A DNA stretch of 19,273 bases, taken from positions 1 through 19,273 of the forward strand of contig MGAT01000021.1 of NCBI GenBank assembly GCA_001789855.1, in the 5' to 3' direction. Positions 7,585 to 13,231 of this stretch are shown in pieces. The DNA comes from Candidatus Roizmanbacteria bacterium RIFCSPLOWO2_01_FULL_44_13 (GTDB lineage: Bacteria > Patescibacteriota > Microgenomatia > UBA1406 > GWC2-37-13). Within the stretch, counting starts at the first letter, position 1. Every line of letters begins with the position of its first letter. The notes beneath the pieces are model-generated. The model saw nothing but the letters and a program-made list of their open reading frames with translations. It made no database searches and was not told the DNA's origin. The translations under genes and the position numbers were made by a program.

Positions 7585-7658
7585 TGATCCCGAGGGGATT
7601 CGAACCCCTGATTCTCTGGCTGAAAACCAGATGTCCTAGGCCGCTAGACGACGGGACC
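7585..7658 (-). tRNA. tRNA-Glu (TTC)
   Basis: A 74-nt cloverleaf reads from G1 at 7658 to A73 at 7585. The acceptor stem is GGTCCCG/CGGGATC with one G-T pair. The anticodon loop TTTTCAG is closed by CTGG/CCAG and gives anticodon TTC. The T-arm is GGGGTTCGAATCCCC. No CCA is encoded. The HD gene starts 5 nt downstream. Confidence 0.95.
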
Positions 7659-7666
7659 AATAACAT

Positions 7667-7672
7667 ATTATA
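7667..7672 (-). promoter_or_regulatory. -10 box of tRNA-Glu
   Basis: TATAAT on the - strand ends 8 nt before the first base of tRNA-Glu. Because the transcript must begin at or before the mature 5' end, this calibrates the -10-to-start distance at no more than 8 nt in this genome. It diverges from the + strand promoter at 7692-7720. Confidence 0.65.
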
Positions 7673-7691
7673 CAAAAAGAAGTAATTATTA

Positions 7692-7720
7692 TTGATTATA
7701 AATTATACCTATAGTATAAT
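7692..7720 (+). promoter_or_regulatory. Promoter of the 194-aa gene, leaderless geometry
   Basis: TTGATT (7692-7697, 4/6 to the -35 consensus), a 17-nt spacer and a perfect TATAAT (7715-7720). The ATG at 7727 is 6 nt after the box, so the predicted start site coincides with the start codon. GAGG at 7721-7724 is too close to the ATG to act as a normal ribosome-binding site. Confidence 0.65.
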
Positions 7721-7726
7721 GAGGTC

Positions 7727-8311
7727 ATGTTTCACGAACTTAATTCGAAAGAAGCTGAGTCTTCAATCAAGGATAAAACACTACGAGCTTGGAGGTCATT
7801 TTTGATTGCAATCGGGCGAGTTGACGCCGCCAAAGAAGAAGCAGATAAAATTGACAGTTACGGATATGTTGAAAATAGAAGGTATGAAAACGTTCTAACA
7901 GTTGACTCGGAACAAGAATTCATTGCTGCATTAAAAAAAGCTGGGGCTACTTCCGTAGAAGCTCAGGTATATGTAACTAAAGATAAATCAAAAGAGAATT
8001 TAGGAGCCTATGCTGTATATAATCACGATGTGACTTTCGTTGCCGCTCTACCAGGCTTTAAAAACGTACGATATCCTGTTTCATTTGATAAACATCGGAG
8101 TCCCGACGAGGCCGACTATCTTCCTATTACCGACACTTTAGCATTAAGAACATATCTAACAGCGGGTCAATCCTTGATTAATTTAAAGATGGGCTTCCCC
8201 AATATTTTAACGAGTTTACTCACTTCGAATAAAGGAATAAAGTTTGATGGAAACTATTATTATGATATGGTCCAAACTGCCATGAACCGTAAAGTACACG
8301 CCTGGAAATAA
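7727..8311 (+). CDS. Hypothetical protein, 194 aa
   Basis: I do not recognise this protein. It is soluble, without a signal peptide. The N-terminal half is helical and charged (DKTLRAWRSFLIAIGRVDAA). A likely alpha/beta segment follows, with VDSEQEFIAALKKAGATSVE, AQVYVTKDKSKENLGAYAVY and VTFVAALPGFKNVRYPVSF. The C-terminal part, LALRTYLTAGQSLINLKMG, is helical. The start is fixed by the promoter ending 6 nt upstream. The gene is monocistronic: a hairpin with a T-run follows and the next gene has its own box. It diverges from tRNA-Glu/HD/Fic, and its AT-rich codon use resembles that block more than the flanking core genes. Confidence 0.75.
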   Translation: MFHELNSKEAESSIKDKTLRAWRSFLIAIGRVDAAKEEADKIDSYGYVENRRYENVLTVDSEQEFIAALKKAGATSVEAQVYVTKDKSKENLGAYAVYNHDVTFVAALPGFKNVRYPVSFDKHRSPDEADYLPITDTLALRTYLTAGQSLINLKMGFPNILTSLLTSNKGIKFDGNYYYDMVQTAMNRKVHAWK

Positions 8312-8313
8312 GA

Positions 8314-8454
8314 TTATATTTCTTGCAACATCCCTATTCTTTGCAGATTAGGGAACATATTTTTTTCCGCTTTTGAATAGAGTAAGCCCCTTGAATCATA
8401 TTGAAGCAGATAATTTGTATATTCTATCAAAAAGTCCCATTCTATAGCTCCAAT
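8314..8454 (-). pseudogene. Possible gene fragment, 46 codons without a start
   Basis: The - strand carries 46 sense codons between TAG (8455-8457) and TAA (8314-8316). The translation looks protein-like, with AIEWDFLIEYTNYLLQYDSR and LYSKAEKNMFPNLQRIGMLQ, and is rich in aromatic and amphipathic residues. No ATG, GTG or TTG stands near its beginning and no promoter is seen. I cannot name a family. It could be the end of a degraded gene in the accessory block. A chance open frame is also possible, since the same DNA forms the hairpin terminator at 8331-8366. Confidence 0.25.
8331..8366 (+). terminator. Probable terminator after the 194-aa gene
   Basis: TCCCTATTCT (8331-8340) pairs with AGATTAGGGA (8345-8354) at 9 of 10 positions around a 4-nt loop TTGC. 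Seven T follow at 8360-8366. It lies 20 nt after the stop codon. Confidence 0.55.
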
Positions 8455-8491
8455 CTATGTTCTAGGTTCTACGAATCCGGTTTAAATAAAG

Positions 8492-8497
8492 TATAAT
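8492..8497 (+). promoter_or_regulatory. -10 box of obgE
   Basis: A perfect TATAAT ends 12 nt before the obgE ATG at 8510, predicting a leader of only about 5 nt. No -35 match or TGN extension is seen, and no Shine-Dalgarno site lies between the box and the ATG. Confidence 0.5.
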
Positions 8498-8509
8498 TAG
8501 CGTAAATTT

Positions 8510-9445
8510 ATGTTTATTGACGAAGCAGTAATTAAAGTGTCGGGCGGAAAAGGCGGCAACGGCAAAGTCGCCTTTTTTGCCAACAGGCGCGGCGTATCGG
8601 GAGGAAACGGCGGCCGGGGAGGCAATGTCTATGTCGAAGCCAGTTCAAATGTCCGTGACTTAAAGGCCTTTACCGAAGTTAAGGAATATGCAGGAGAGGC
8701 AGGACAGGCGGGAGGAAGCAATAAAAGGATCGGAGTCAATGGTAAAGATCTGGTCCTCAAGGTTCCAACAGGAACAACCCTGATTGATACAAAAACCCTT
8801 CAGGAAGTGACCCTGGATAAGAATAACCCCAAAGTTTTTATCTGTTCGGGTGGTAAAGGAGGCCTGGGAAACACCGCTTTTAAAACATCAACCAACAGGA
8901 CTCCAAAAAAAGCCACTCCGGGTGAACCGGGACAGGTGCGTAACCTCGAGCTGATATTAAGGCTGATCGCCGACTACGGACTTATCGGTCTTCCGAACGC
9001 CGGCAAAAGCAGTCTCTTAAACGTTTTAACGGCCGCCAACGTAAAGACGGCGGACTACCCCTTTACGACCCTCGAGCCGAACCTCGGCGTGTTTAACGAC
9101 AAAGTAATAGCCGACGTCCCAGGTTTAATTGAAGGCGCTTCGCTCGGGCGCGGGTTGGGAATAAAGTTCCTGAAGCATATCGAAAAAGTCAATCTCTTGC
9201 TCCACTGCATATCGGCCGAGTCGACCGATATTAAGAAAGATTACAATACCATAAGGGCGGAATTGGGAAACTATAATTTGAAATTATTGGAAAAAAAAGA
9301 AATCCTTTTGCTGACAAAAACCGATTTAATCAGTCAGGATGAGATAAAAACAAAAACAAGGGAAATGAAGAAACTCAATAATTACGTCTTGCCCGTCTCA
9401 ATCTATGACGAAGAATCTCTCGTAAAGCTGAAGAAGCTAGTGTGA
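8510..9445 (+). CDS. obgE: GTPase Obg (CgtA)
   Basis: A ribosome-associated GTPase in late 50S assembly and growth control. At 311 aa it holds the glycine-rich Obg fold (residues 1-155, with SGGKGGNGKV, GGNGGRGGN and SGGKGGLGN) and the G domain: G1 GLPNAGKSS (160-168), switch I YPFTT (183-187), G3 DVPG (202-205) followed by LIEGA, G4 TKTD and a G5-like LPVSI. It ends soon after G5, so the variable C-terminal OCT domain is absent, as in many short Obg proteins. It is transcribed alone on +. Its TGA stop (9443-9445) overlaps the 3' end of the convergent tRNA-Arg by 3 nt. Confidence 0.96.
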   Translation: MFIDEAVIKVSGGKGGNGKVAFFANRRGVSGGNGGRGGNVYVEASSNVRDLKAFTEVKEYAGEAGQAGGSNKRIGVNGKDLVLKVPTGTTLIDTKTLQEVTLDKNNPKVFICSGGKGGLGNTAFKTSTNRTPKKATPGEPGQVRNLELILRLIADYGLIGLPNAGKSSLLNVLTAANVKTADYPFTTLEPNLGVFNDKVIADVPGLIEGASLGRGLGIKFLKHIEKVNLLLHCISAESTDIKKDYNTIRAELGNYNLKLLEKKEILLLTKTDLISQDEIKTKTREMKKLNNYVLPVSIYDEESLVKLKKLV

Positions 9446-9514
9446 GGCTAGACAGAATCGAACTGTCATCTAATCCTTAGAAGGGATTTATTCTATCCGT
9501 TGAACTATAGCCTC
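9443..9514 (-). tRNA. tRNA-Arg (TCT)
   Basis: A 72-nt cloverleaf runs from G1 at 9514 to A73 at 9443. The acceptor stem is GAGGCTA/TAGCCTC. The anticodon stem AATCC/GGATT encloses CTTCTAA, giving anticodon TCT. The T-stem is GACAG/CTGTC. No CCA is encoded. Its 5' base directly follows the encoded CCA of tRNA-Thr, and its last three bases overlap the obgE stop codon on the other strand. Confidence 0.95.
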
Positions 9515-9588
9515 TGGAGCCTCCTCGCAGAATCGAACTGCAGTCAACGGTTTACAAAACCGCCGCTTTACCACTAAGCTAAGGAGGC
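9515..9588 (-). tRNA. tRNA-Thr (TGT), CCA encoded
   Basis: A 74-nt gene includes the 3' CCA (9517-9515). The acceptor stem is GCCTCCT/AGGAGGC with discriminator T. The anticodon loop TTTGTAA gives TGT. There is no spacer before tRNA-Arg, so one cut would release both mature ends. Confidence 0.95.
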
Positions 9589-9612
9589 AGAGTACAAATT
9601 CCCTATCGAAAG

Positions 9613-9696
9613 TGCCGCGGGAGCGACTCGAACGCTCACGTCTTTTGAAGACAAAGGCTCTTAAGGCCTTCGTGTATACCATTCCACCACCGCGGC
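9613..9696 (-). tRNA. tRNA-Leu (TAA)
   Basis: An 84-nt class II tRNA with G1 at 9696 and A73 at 9613. The acceptor stem is GCCGCGG/CCGCGGC. The anticodon stem AAGGC/GCCTT encloses CTTAAGA, giving anticodon TAA. The long variable arm has GTCTT/AAGAC and the T-stem is GAGCG/CGCTC. No CCA is encoded. It lies 24 nt upstream of tRNA-Thr in the same operon. Confidence 0.95.
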
Positions 9697-9733
9697 TTCT
9701 TATAAGCAAACAACCTTATTGTTAAATTACTTC

Positions 9734-9819
9734 CGTGTATACTCCCGCATGGCGGGACTAACTCGCAGTAATCCTCACTGCGTTCTGAAACTGCGAGTTG
9801 AGCATTCCACCACCGCGGC
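9734..9819 (-). pseudogene. tRNA-Leu 5' fragment split by a 60-nt structured insert
   Basis: On the - strand the first 17 nt of tRNA-Leu, plus 2 nt before it, recur exactly at 9821-9803. After a 60-nt insert (9802-9743) the next tRNA bases, GTATACACG, resume at 9742-9734; then the match ends. The break falls in the D-loop between the two G of AATGGTA. The insert holds AACTCGCAG/CTGCGAGTT (9799-9791 with 9768-9760, 9 bp), an alternative CGCAGT/ACTGCG hairpin (9782-9777 with 9769-9764) that uses part of the same arm, and TCCCGC/GCGGGA around CAT (9757-9743). The rest of the tRNA is missing, so it cannot form a tRNA. It lies between the operon promoter and the real tRNA-Leu and should be transcribed as its leader. 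Confidence 0.6.
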
Positions 9820-9831
9820 TTAACTCTATAT

Positions 9832-9840
9832 ATTATAACA
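9832..9840 (-). promoter_or_regulatory. Extended -10 promoter of the Leu-Thr-Arg tRNA operon
   Basis: TGTTATAAT on the - strand lies 12 nt before the split tRNA-Leu copy. It is back to back with the + strand box at 9865-9873. No other convincing box lies directly before tRNA-Leu at 9696, so this is probably the operon promoter. Confidence 0.6.
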
Positions 9841-9864
9841 ATTTAAGGCCCTCTTTTTCTGCTA

Positions 9865-9873
9865 TGTTATAAT
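9865..9873 (+). promoter_or_regulatory. Extended -10 promoter of the small + strand unit
   Basis: TGTTATAAT (TATAAT at 9868-9873) ends 8 nt before the ATG at 9882, the same extended -10 form and spacing as other leaderless genes here. Confidence 0.55.
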
Positions 9874-9881
9874 AGTGCCTT

Positions 9882-10115
9882 ATGGCTGAAGCTGGTAGAA
9901 AAGGAAATTCCGGTGAAGAAATTGATAAACAAAATAATGAAAAAATTACTTTCTGTATCTATAGACTAATTACAACAAAACAAAACAGAGAAGATGCTTT
10001 TATTTGCCAACTTCCTTCAGGGTCGAGTGAAGCATTACTCTTTTCAAGCTGCTTAGGTCCGGGCCTTTCCACCCAAGATTGTCCTTTAAACTCTTCAAAC
10101 AACTGGAATAAATAA
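9882..10115 (+). CDS. Small hypothetical protein, 77 aa (or small RNA)
   Basis: A 77-codon frame starts MAEAGRKGNSGEEIDKQNNE, continues with a short apolar stretch (ITFCIYRLI, 22-30) and ends in a Ser- and Asn-rich tail. Four Cys stand at 25, 42, 57 and 67, without a clear zinc-finger spacing. I do not recognise it. Support comes from context: an extended -10 box 8 nt upstream of the ATG and a hairpin terminator 33 nt after the stop define a unit of about 300 nt. The opposite strand also has a 60-codon frame with a GTG start, but no promoter points into it. A non-coding RNA filling the same unit is an alternative; motifs of tmRNA or RNase P RNA were not found. Confidence 0.45.
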   Translation: MAEAGRKGNSGEEIDKQNNEKITFCIYRLITTKQNREDAFICQLPSGSSEALLFSSCLGPGLSTQDCPLNSSNNWNK

Positions 10116-10148
10116 TCAAGATTTAAGTCAGTCTTTTCCACAACAACA

Positions 10149-10184
10149 AGGCTAACGTTGATCTAGTTAGCCTCATTGTTTTTT
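10149..10184 (+). terminator. Terminator of the small + strand unit
   Basis: AGGCTAAC (10149-10156) pairs perfectly with GTTAGCCT (10166-10173) over a 9-nt loop, followed by a T-rich run ending in six T (10179-10184). It sits between convergent genes. The other strand has only a weak T-rich tail (TTGTTGTTG), so use in both directions is possible but less certain. Confidence 0.75.
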
Positions 10185-10193
10185 AAAGAAACC

Positions 10194-10844
10194 TTATTTC
10201 AGCTTCTTTTTCAACTCCTCAAGAATTTCTTTTGCCAACTCTTGACCTCCCAATCCGAAAGCCAAGCCTCCGGCGAGGGCCAACATGGCGACGATTCCGG
10301 TAAAAAGAATTCTTATCAGATCCTGGGCGACACCCAATTGGTTCAAGACGACCAAAACTGTAAAGAAGGTGATCGCTCCCCTCGTAAATACCGCCAAGCT
10401 GTTGGCCGAGGTCGCTCCGACGGTTCTGACTGAATGGCGAACTAGGTCGGAAACCAAATTGGCAGCCAAAAGACCGACAAATCCGATAACCACGGCGACT
10501 ATCACGTTTGGCAGGTAAACCAGGAATTGATTCAGGAAAACAGTCGCTTGGGACAATCCCCAAACCTCAAGGGCTGGGACCAAGAAGACTATAATCAGGG
10601 CCCATTTTAACAGTTCGATTAAAACATTCTCCCAAATCTTTACCTCGGCTTTTTTGAATAGTTTTGCTTTCTCAAGCCAAGTCTCGATTCTCAGAAAGCC
10701 AAAGACGGAGACCAAAACGTGTTTTACGATTCCGCCGATTAAAAGACCGATAACCAAAATGACAAGGCCTCCCAACAGATTTGGAAGAAATGCGGCCAAG
10801 CTTTGGAAAAAGTTGACCAAAATAGTGTTTGTTAACTCTAGCAC
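10194..10844 (-). CDS. Membrane protein with mechanosensitive-channel TM-helix repeats
   Basis: A 216-aa inner-membrane protein with about four hydrophobic segments: LLGGLVILVIGLLIGGIV (about 23-40), WALIIVFLVPALEVWGL (about 81-97), IVAVVIGFVGLLAANLV (about 114-130), and a C-terminal pair TRGAITFFTVLVVLNQLG and IVAMLALAGGLAFGLGG. LPN followed by a Gly-rich helix occurs twice (LPNLLGG, LPNVIVA), as in the conserved TM-helix repeat found beside MscS-type channels. The ending AFGLGG recalls the pore helix of MscS. The cytoplasmic beta domain of MscS is missing, so it may be a small channel-like protein or an osmotic sensor. The start is GTG at 10844, with a GGGGTG-like sequence 11-16 nt upstream. 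It follows yraN after 35 nt and faces a terminator at its 3' end. Confidence 0.8.
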   Translation of the reverse strand: MLELTNTILVNFFQSLAAFLPNLLGGLVILVIGLLIGGIVKHVLVSVFGFLRIETWLEKAKLFKKAEVKIWENVLIELLKWALIIVFLVPALEVWGLSQATVFLNQFLVYLPNVIVAVVIGFVGLLAANLVSDLVRHSVRTVGATSANSLAVFTRGAITFFTVLVVLNQLGVAQDLIRILFTGIVAMLALAGGLAFGLGGQELAKEILEELKKKLK

Positions 10845-10879
10845 TTTATTTTTTTCACCCCCTCTCTGTAAATTTCAAT

Positions 10880-11233
10880 TTATATTTCTAAATCGTCAAA
10901 AAAGCTGATTTCTCCACGATCACGCAAAATCGAAATCAAGGCCAATTTCAGTTTATAATTTTTATAGTTGTTTTGCAACAAAAACATATCTGACGCCCTT
11001 TTTAAATGAGTTAGTTTATAAAAATTTATCGACTCATAGGGTTTACCCTTGGAATCATTGGAGCGGGTTTTGACCTCAATAAAGTAGAGCGTTTTATTTT
11101 TTTCCGCGACGATGTCGATTTCGCCGAACCGCGTTCTGTAGTTTTTCTGAATTATTGAGAAGCCTTGACCTTTTAGGTAGACTGTTGCGTCGAGCTCTCC
11201 CTGATTACCCGTTTTTTTTCGGTAAAGGCTCAT
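10880..11233 (-). CDS. yraN: YraN family (UPF0102) endonuclease-like protein
   Basis: A 117-aa protein of the UPF0102 family, which has a restriction-endonuclease-like fold and no settled function. The sequence shows GNQGELDATVYLKGQGFSII, then NYRTRFGEIDIVAE and YFIEVKTRS. The Asp of GEID and the Glu-x-Lys of EVK match the PD-(D/E)xK metal-site pattern. The ATG at 11233 puts the GxxGE motif at the usual distance from the N-terminus. The start lies 29 nt inside the 3' end of rplS, so the two are transcribed together; rplS next to yraN is a common bacterial arrangement. Confidence 0.9.
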   Translation of the reverse strand: MSLYRKKTGNQGELDATVYLKGQGFSIIQKNYRTRFGEIDIVAEKNKTLYFIEVKTRSNDSKGKPYESINFYKLTHLKRASDMFLLQNNYKNYKLKLALISILRDRGEISFFDDLEI

Positions 11234-11606
11234 TTTTTTTGGCCTCTTTAGGCTTTGATTTGTGAACCGCTTTCTTTTTTGTTTGATAGAGCTTTGATTT
11301 TAAGTCCTGACTGGAAAGTTTCCTGATAAAATACAGTTTGGCTTTTGTAGAATGCGACTTTTTGCTCAAAGTAATGCTTTCTATATAGGGTGAAGATAAA
11401 GGAATAATCCTCTCAATCCCGGTGCCGGAACGGCTGATCTTTCTTACCGTGATCATTCGTGTTTCAGGGCTGGATCCTTTTATTTTTATCAGTATTCCGC
11501 TAAAGAGCTGAAGCCTTTCTTTGTCGCCTTCCTTTATTTTGTAATTGACGGCGATCGTGTCCCCGACTCTGAATTGTTTTTCATTGAATAAAAACGAGTT
11601 TGCCAT
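11205..11606 (-). CDS. rplS: 50S ribosomal protein L19
   Basis: L19 lies at the interface of the two ribosomal subunits. The 133-aa product carries the family core: FRVGDTIAVNYKIKEGDKER, LQLFSGILIKIKG, RMITVRKISRSGTGIERIIP, SPYIESI and TKAKLYFIRKLSSQDLKSK. A Lys-rich tail of about 20 residues extends past the usual 115-aa length; its coding sequence overlaps the yraN start. There is no Shine-Dalgarno site. An extended -10 box ends 7 nt before the ATG and overlaps the pyrG stop codon, so rplS has its own promoter even though only 8 nt separate the genes. Confidence 0.95.
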   Translation of the reverse strand: MANSFLFNEKQFRVGDTIAVNYKIKEGDKERLQLFSGILIKIKGSSPETRMITVRKISRSGTGIERIIPLSSPYIESITLSKKSHSTKAKLYFIRKLSSQDLKSKLYQTKKKAVHKSKPKEAKKNEPLPKKNG

Positions 11607-11613
11607 TTTTGAA

Positions 11614-11622
11614 ATTATATCA
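11614..11622 (-). promoter_or_regulatory. Extended -10 promoter of rplS
   Basis: TGATATAAT on the - strand (TATAAT at 11619-11614) ends 7 nt before the ATG at 11606 and overlaps the pyrG stop codon (11615-11617). It gives rplS a leaderless start. Confidence 0.6.
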
Positions 11623-13231
11623 CACAGGCGCGCAAAAATGCGACAAAAATCGGGTGGGGTTTGGTCGGTTGGCTTTTGTATTCCGGGTGGCCCTGGGTGC
11701 CGAAATAAAATGGATGCCTGTCCTTTGGCAGTTCAATAATCTCGCAGAGATTTTCGACAACGGAGCGGGCCGAAATGATCAAGCCGTGCCTCTCAAAGTC
11801 CTTGACATACTTGTCGTTAAATTCATAACGGTGGCGGTGCCGTTCGGAAGTATCGATTTTTCCGTAGATTTCATAAGCGCGGGTGCCTTTCTTTACTCGG
11901 GCGTCCCACGTCCCCAATCTCATCGTTCCGCCGTATGCCCGTCTGTCCATATATTTTTTTTGCGCCGGCATGAGGTGAATTACCTGGTGTTTGGTAGCTT
12001 TATTCTTTTCTTCGGTGTCGGCGTCCGGCCAACCGATCACGTCGCGGGCAAAAGAGATAACGGCGTGTTGCAAACCATAACACAAACCCAAATAGGGAAT
12101 TTTTTTGTCGCGCGCGTAACCAGCCGCGGCAATCATTCCCTCCGCTCCTCTTTCTCCCCAGCCGATGGGAACAATAATTCCGTCTGGTCGCCCGATCATC
12201 TCGCCGCCTTTTCTTTCAACCGACTCGGCGTCGATCCACTTGGTTTCCAGATTGACTCCCACTTTCCACGATGCATGATCCAACGCGTCAAATAGGGCAG
12301 CGTAAGAATCGCGTAGCTGATAGTTTCCGGTGCCAAAATACTTGCCGACGATGGCTATTTTGATTGTTTTGGCCTTTTTTGAGTAAATGCCGTCGATGAA
12401 TTTTTTCCACGTCGTAAGATTTGGCTTTTTAAAAGATAGTTTCAGCCTCTTTAAAATTTTTTCGTTCAATTTTTGATCTTCAAGAACCAATGGAACTTCG
12501 TACGGGCTTTTGACGTCGGGCGCAGATATGATATTTTCACTATGGACATTACAGAACAAGGCAAATCGCTCGCGCCGTCTTTCATCCATATATTGTTCGC
12601 TTCTGGCGACGATAAAGTCCGGTTGTATTCCCAAAGAATTTAGAGTCCTGACAGAAAGCTGGGTTGGTTTTGTCTTCGGTTCCCCCAAATGACGAGGTGT
12701 TGGAACATAGGAAACGTGAATATGGGCGACGTCGTCAGGATGTTTTAAAGTCAACAATCGGGACGCCTCATAGTAAAAAACATTTTGGTATTCTCCGGCG
12801 GTGCCGCCCAACTCGATGACGACGATATCGGCTTTTTTGAGGCGACCCAAATTATTGATTCTCTGGATAATTTCATTCGTGACATGGGGAATGGCCTCGA
12901 CGTCCTCGCCGTCGTATTCAAACCGTCTTTCCCTCTCGATGACGGTCTTGTAAATCTCTCCCATGGTGACGAAATTGTCTCTCCCCATTTCTTCTCCTAA
13001 AAATTTTTCGTAGGTGCCGATATCCATGTCGGCTTCGGTTCCGTCTTCGCACAAAAAGGGATCGCCGTGTTCGATAGGGTTGATAGTTCCGGCGTCGAGG
13101 TTCAGGTAGTTTTCAAATTTGATCGGAGCAACGCGGTAGCCGGACCCCTTCAGGAGGAAGGCGATGGATGCGGCTGTGATTCCCTTGCCGATTCCCGAAA
13201 TTACGCCTCCGGAAATGAAAATATATTTCAT
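11615..13231 (-). CDS. pyrG: CTP synthase
   Basis: The enzyme makes CTP from UTP, ATP and glutamine. The start is placed at 13231 (MKYIFISGG), because this is where family members begin and because it forms an ATGA overlap with topA; an in-frame ATG at 13255 would add 8 residues inside topA. The product is 538 aa. The synthetase half has SGGVISGIGKGI (7-18), NLDAGTINPIEHG, VIELGGTAGE and GEPKTKPTQ. The glutaminase half keeps the nucleophile in GLCYG (Cys384) and the HPE pair (His515, Glu517). Two segments deviate: the oxyanion PGGFG motif reads PIGWG (355-359), and the usual DPY(I/L)N reads ENYLN, with GDIES replaced by GEYQN. Amidotransfer chemistry is probably kept. It is co-transcribed with topA. 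Confidence 0.95.
   Translation of the reverse strand: MKYIFISGGVISGIGKGITAASIAFLLKGSGYRVAPIKFENYLNLDAGTINPIEHGDPFLCEDGTEADMDIGTYEKFLGEEMGRDNFVTMGEIYKTVIERERRFEYDGEDVEAIPHVTNEIIQRINNLGRLKKADIVVIELGGTAGEYQNVFYYEASRLLTLKHPDDVAHIHVSYVPTPRHLGEPKTKPTQLSVRTLNSLGIQPDFIVARSEQYMDERRRERFALFCNVHSENIISAPDVKSPYEVPLVLEDQKLNEKILKRLKLSFKKPNLTTWKKFIDGIYSKKAKTIKIAIVGKYFGTGNYQLRDSYAALFDALDHASWKVGVNLETKWIDAESVERKGGEMIGRPDGIIVPIGWGERGAEGMIAAAGYARDKKIPYLGLCYGLQHAVISFARDVIGWPDADTEEKNKATKHQVIHLMPAQKKYMDRRAYGGTMRLGTWDARVKKGTRAYEIYGKIDTSERHRHRYEFNDKYVKDFERHGLIISARSVVENLCEIIELPKDRHPFYFGTQGHPEYKSQPTKPHPIFVAFLRACVI

Noticed and set aside
7580..7675. N-terminal extension of the HD gene by 32 codons
   Set aside because: It runs through tRNA-Glu on the same strand, and a good ATG stands just after the tRNA.
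9488..9709. 73-codon - strand frame
   Set aside because: It runs across tRNA-Leu and tRNA-Thr and is not a gene.
9734..9819. Complete tRNA with a D-loop intron
   Set aside because: After the insert only 9 nt of tRNA sequence resume; the anticodon arm, T-arm and 3' acceptor strand are missing.
9959..10141. 60-codon - strand frame with a GTG start opposite the 77-aa gene
   Set aside because: Its composition is plausible, but no promoter points into it, while the + strand has both a promoter and a terminator. It is kept only as an alternative.
9882..10184. tmRNA or RNase P RNA
   Set aside because: The conserved tmRNA ends and the RNase P core motifs were looked for on both strands and not found.
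11600..12295. 231-codon + strand frame
   Set aside because: It lies antisense to pyrG, whose motifs are clear, and its translation shows no family pattern.
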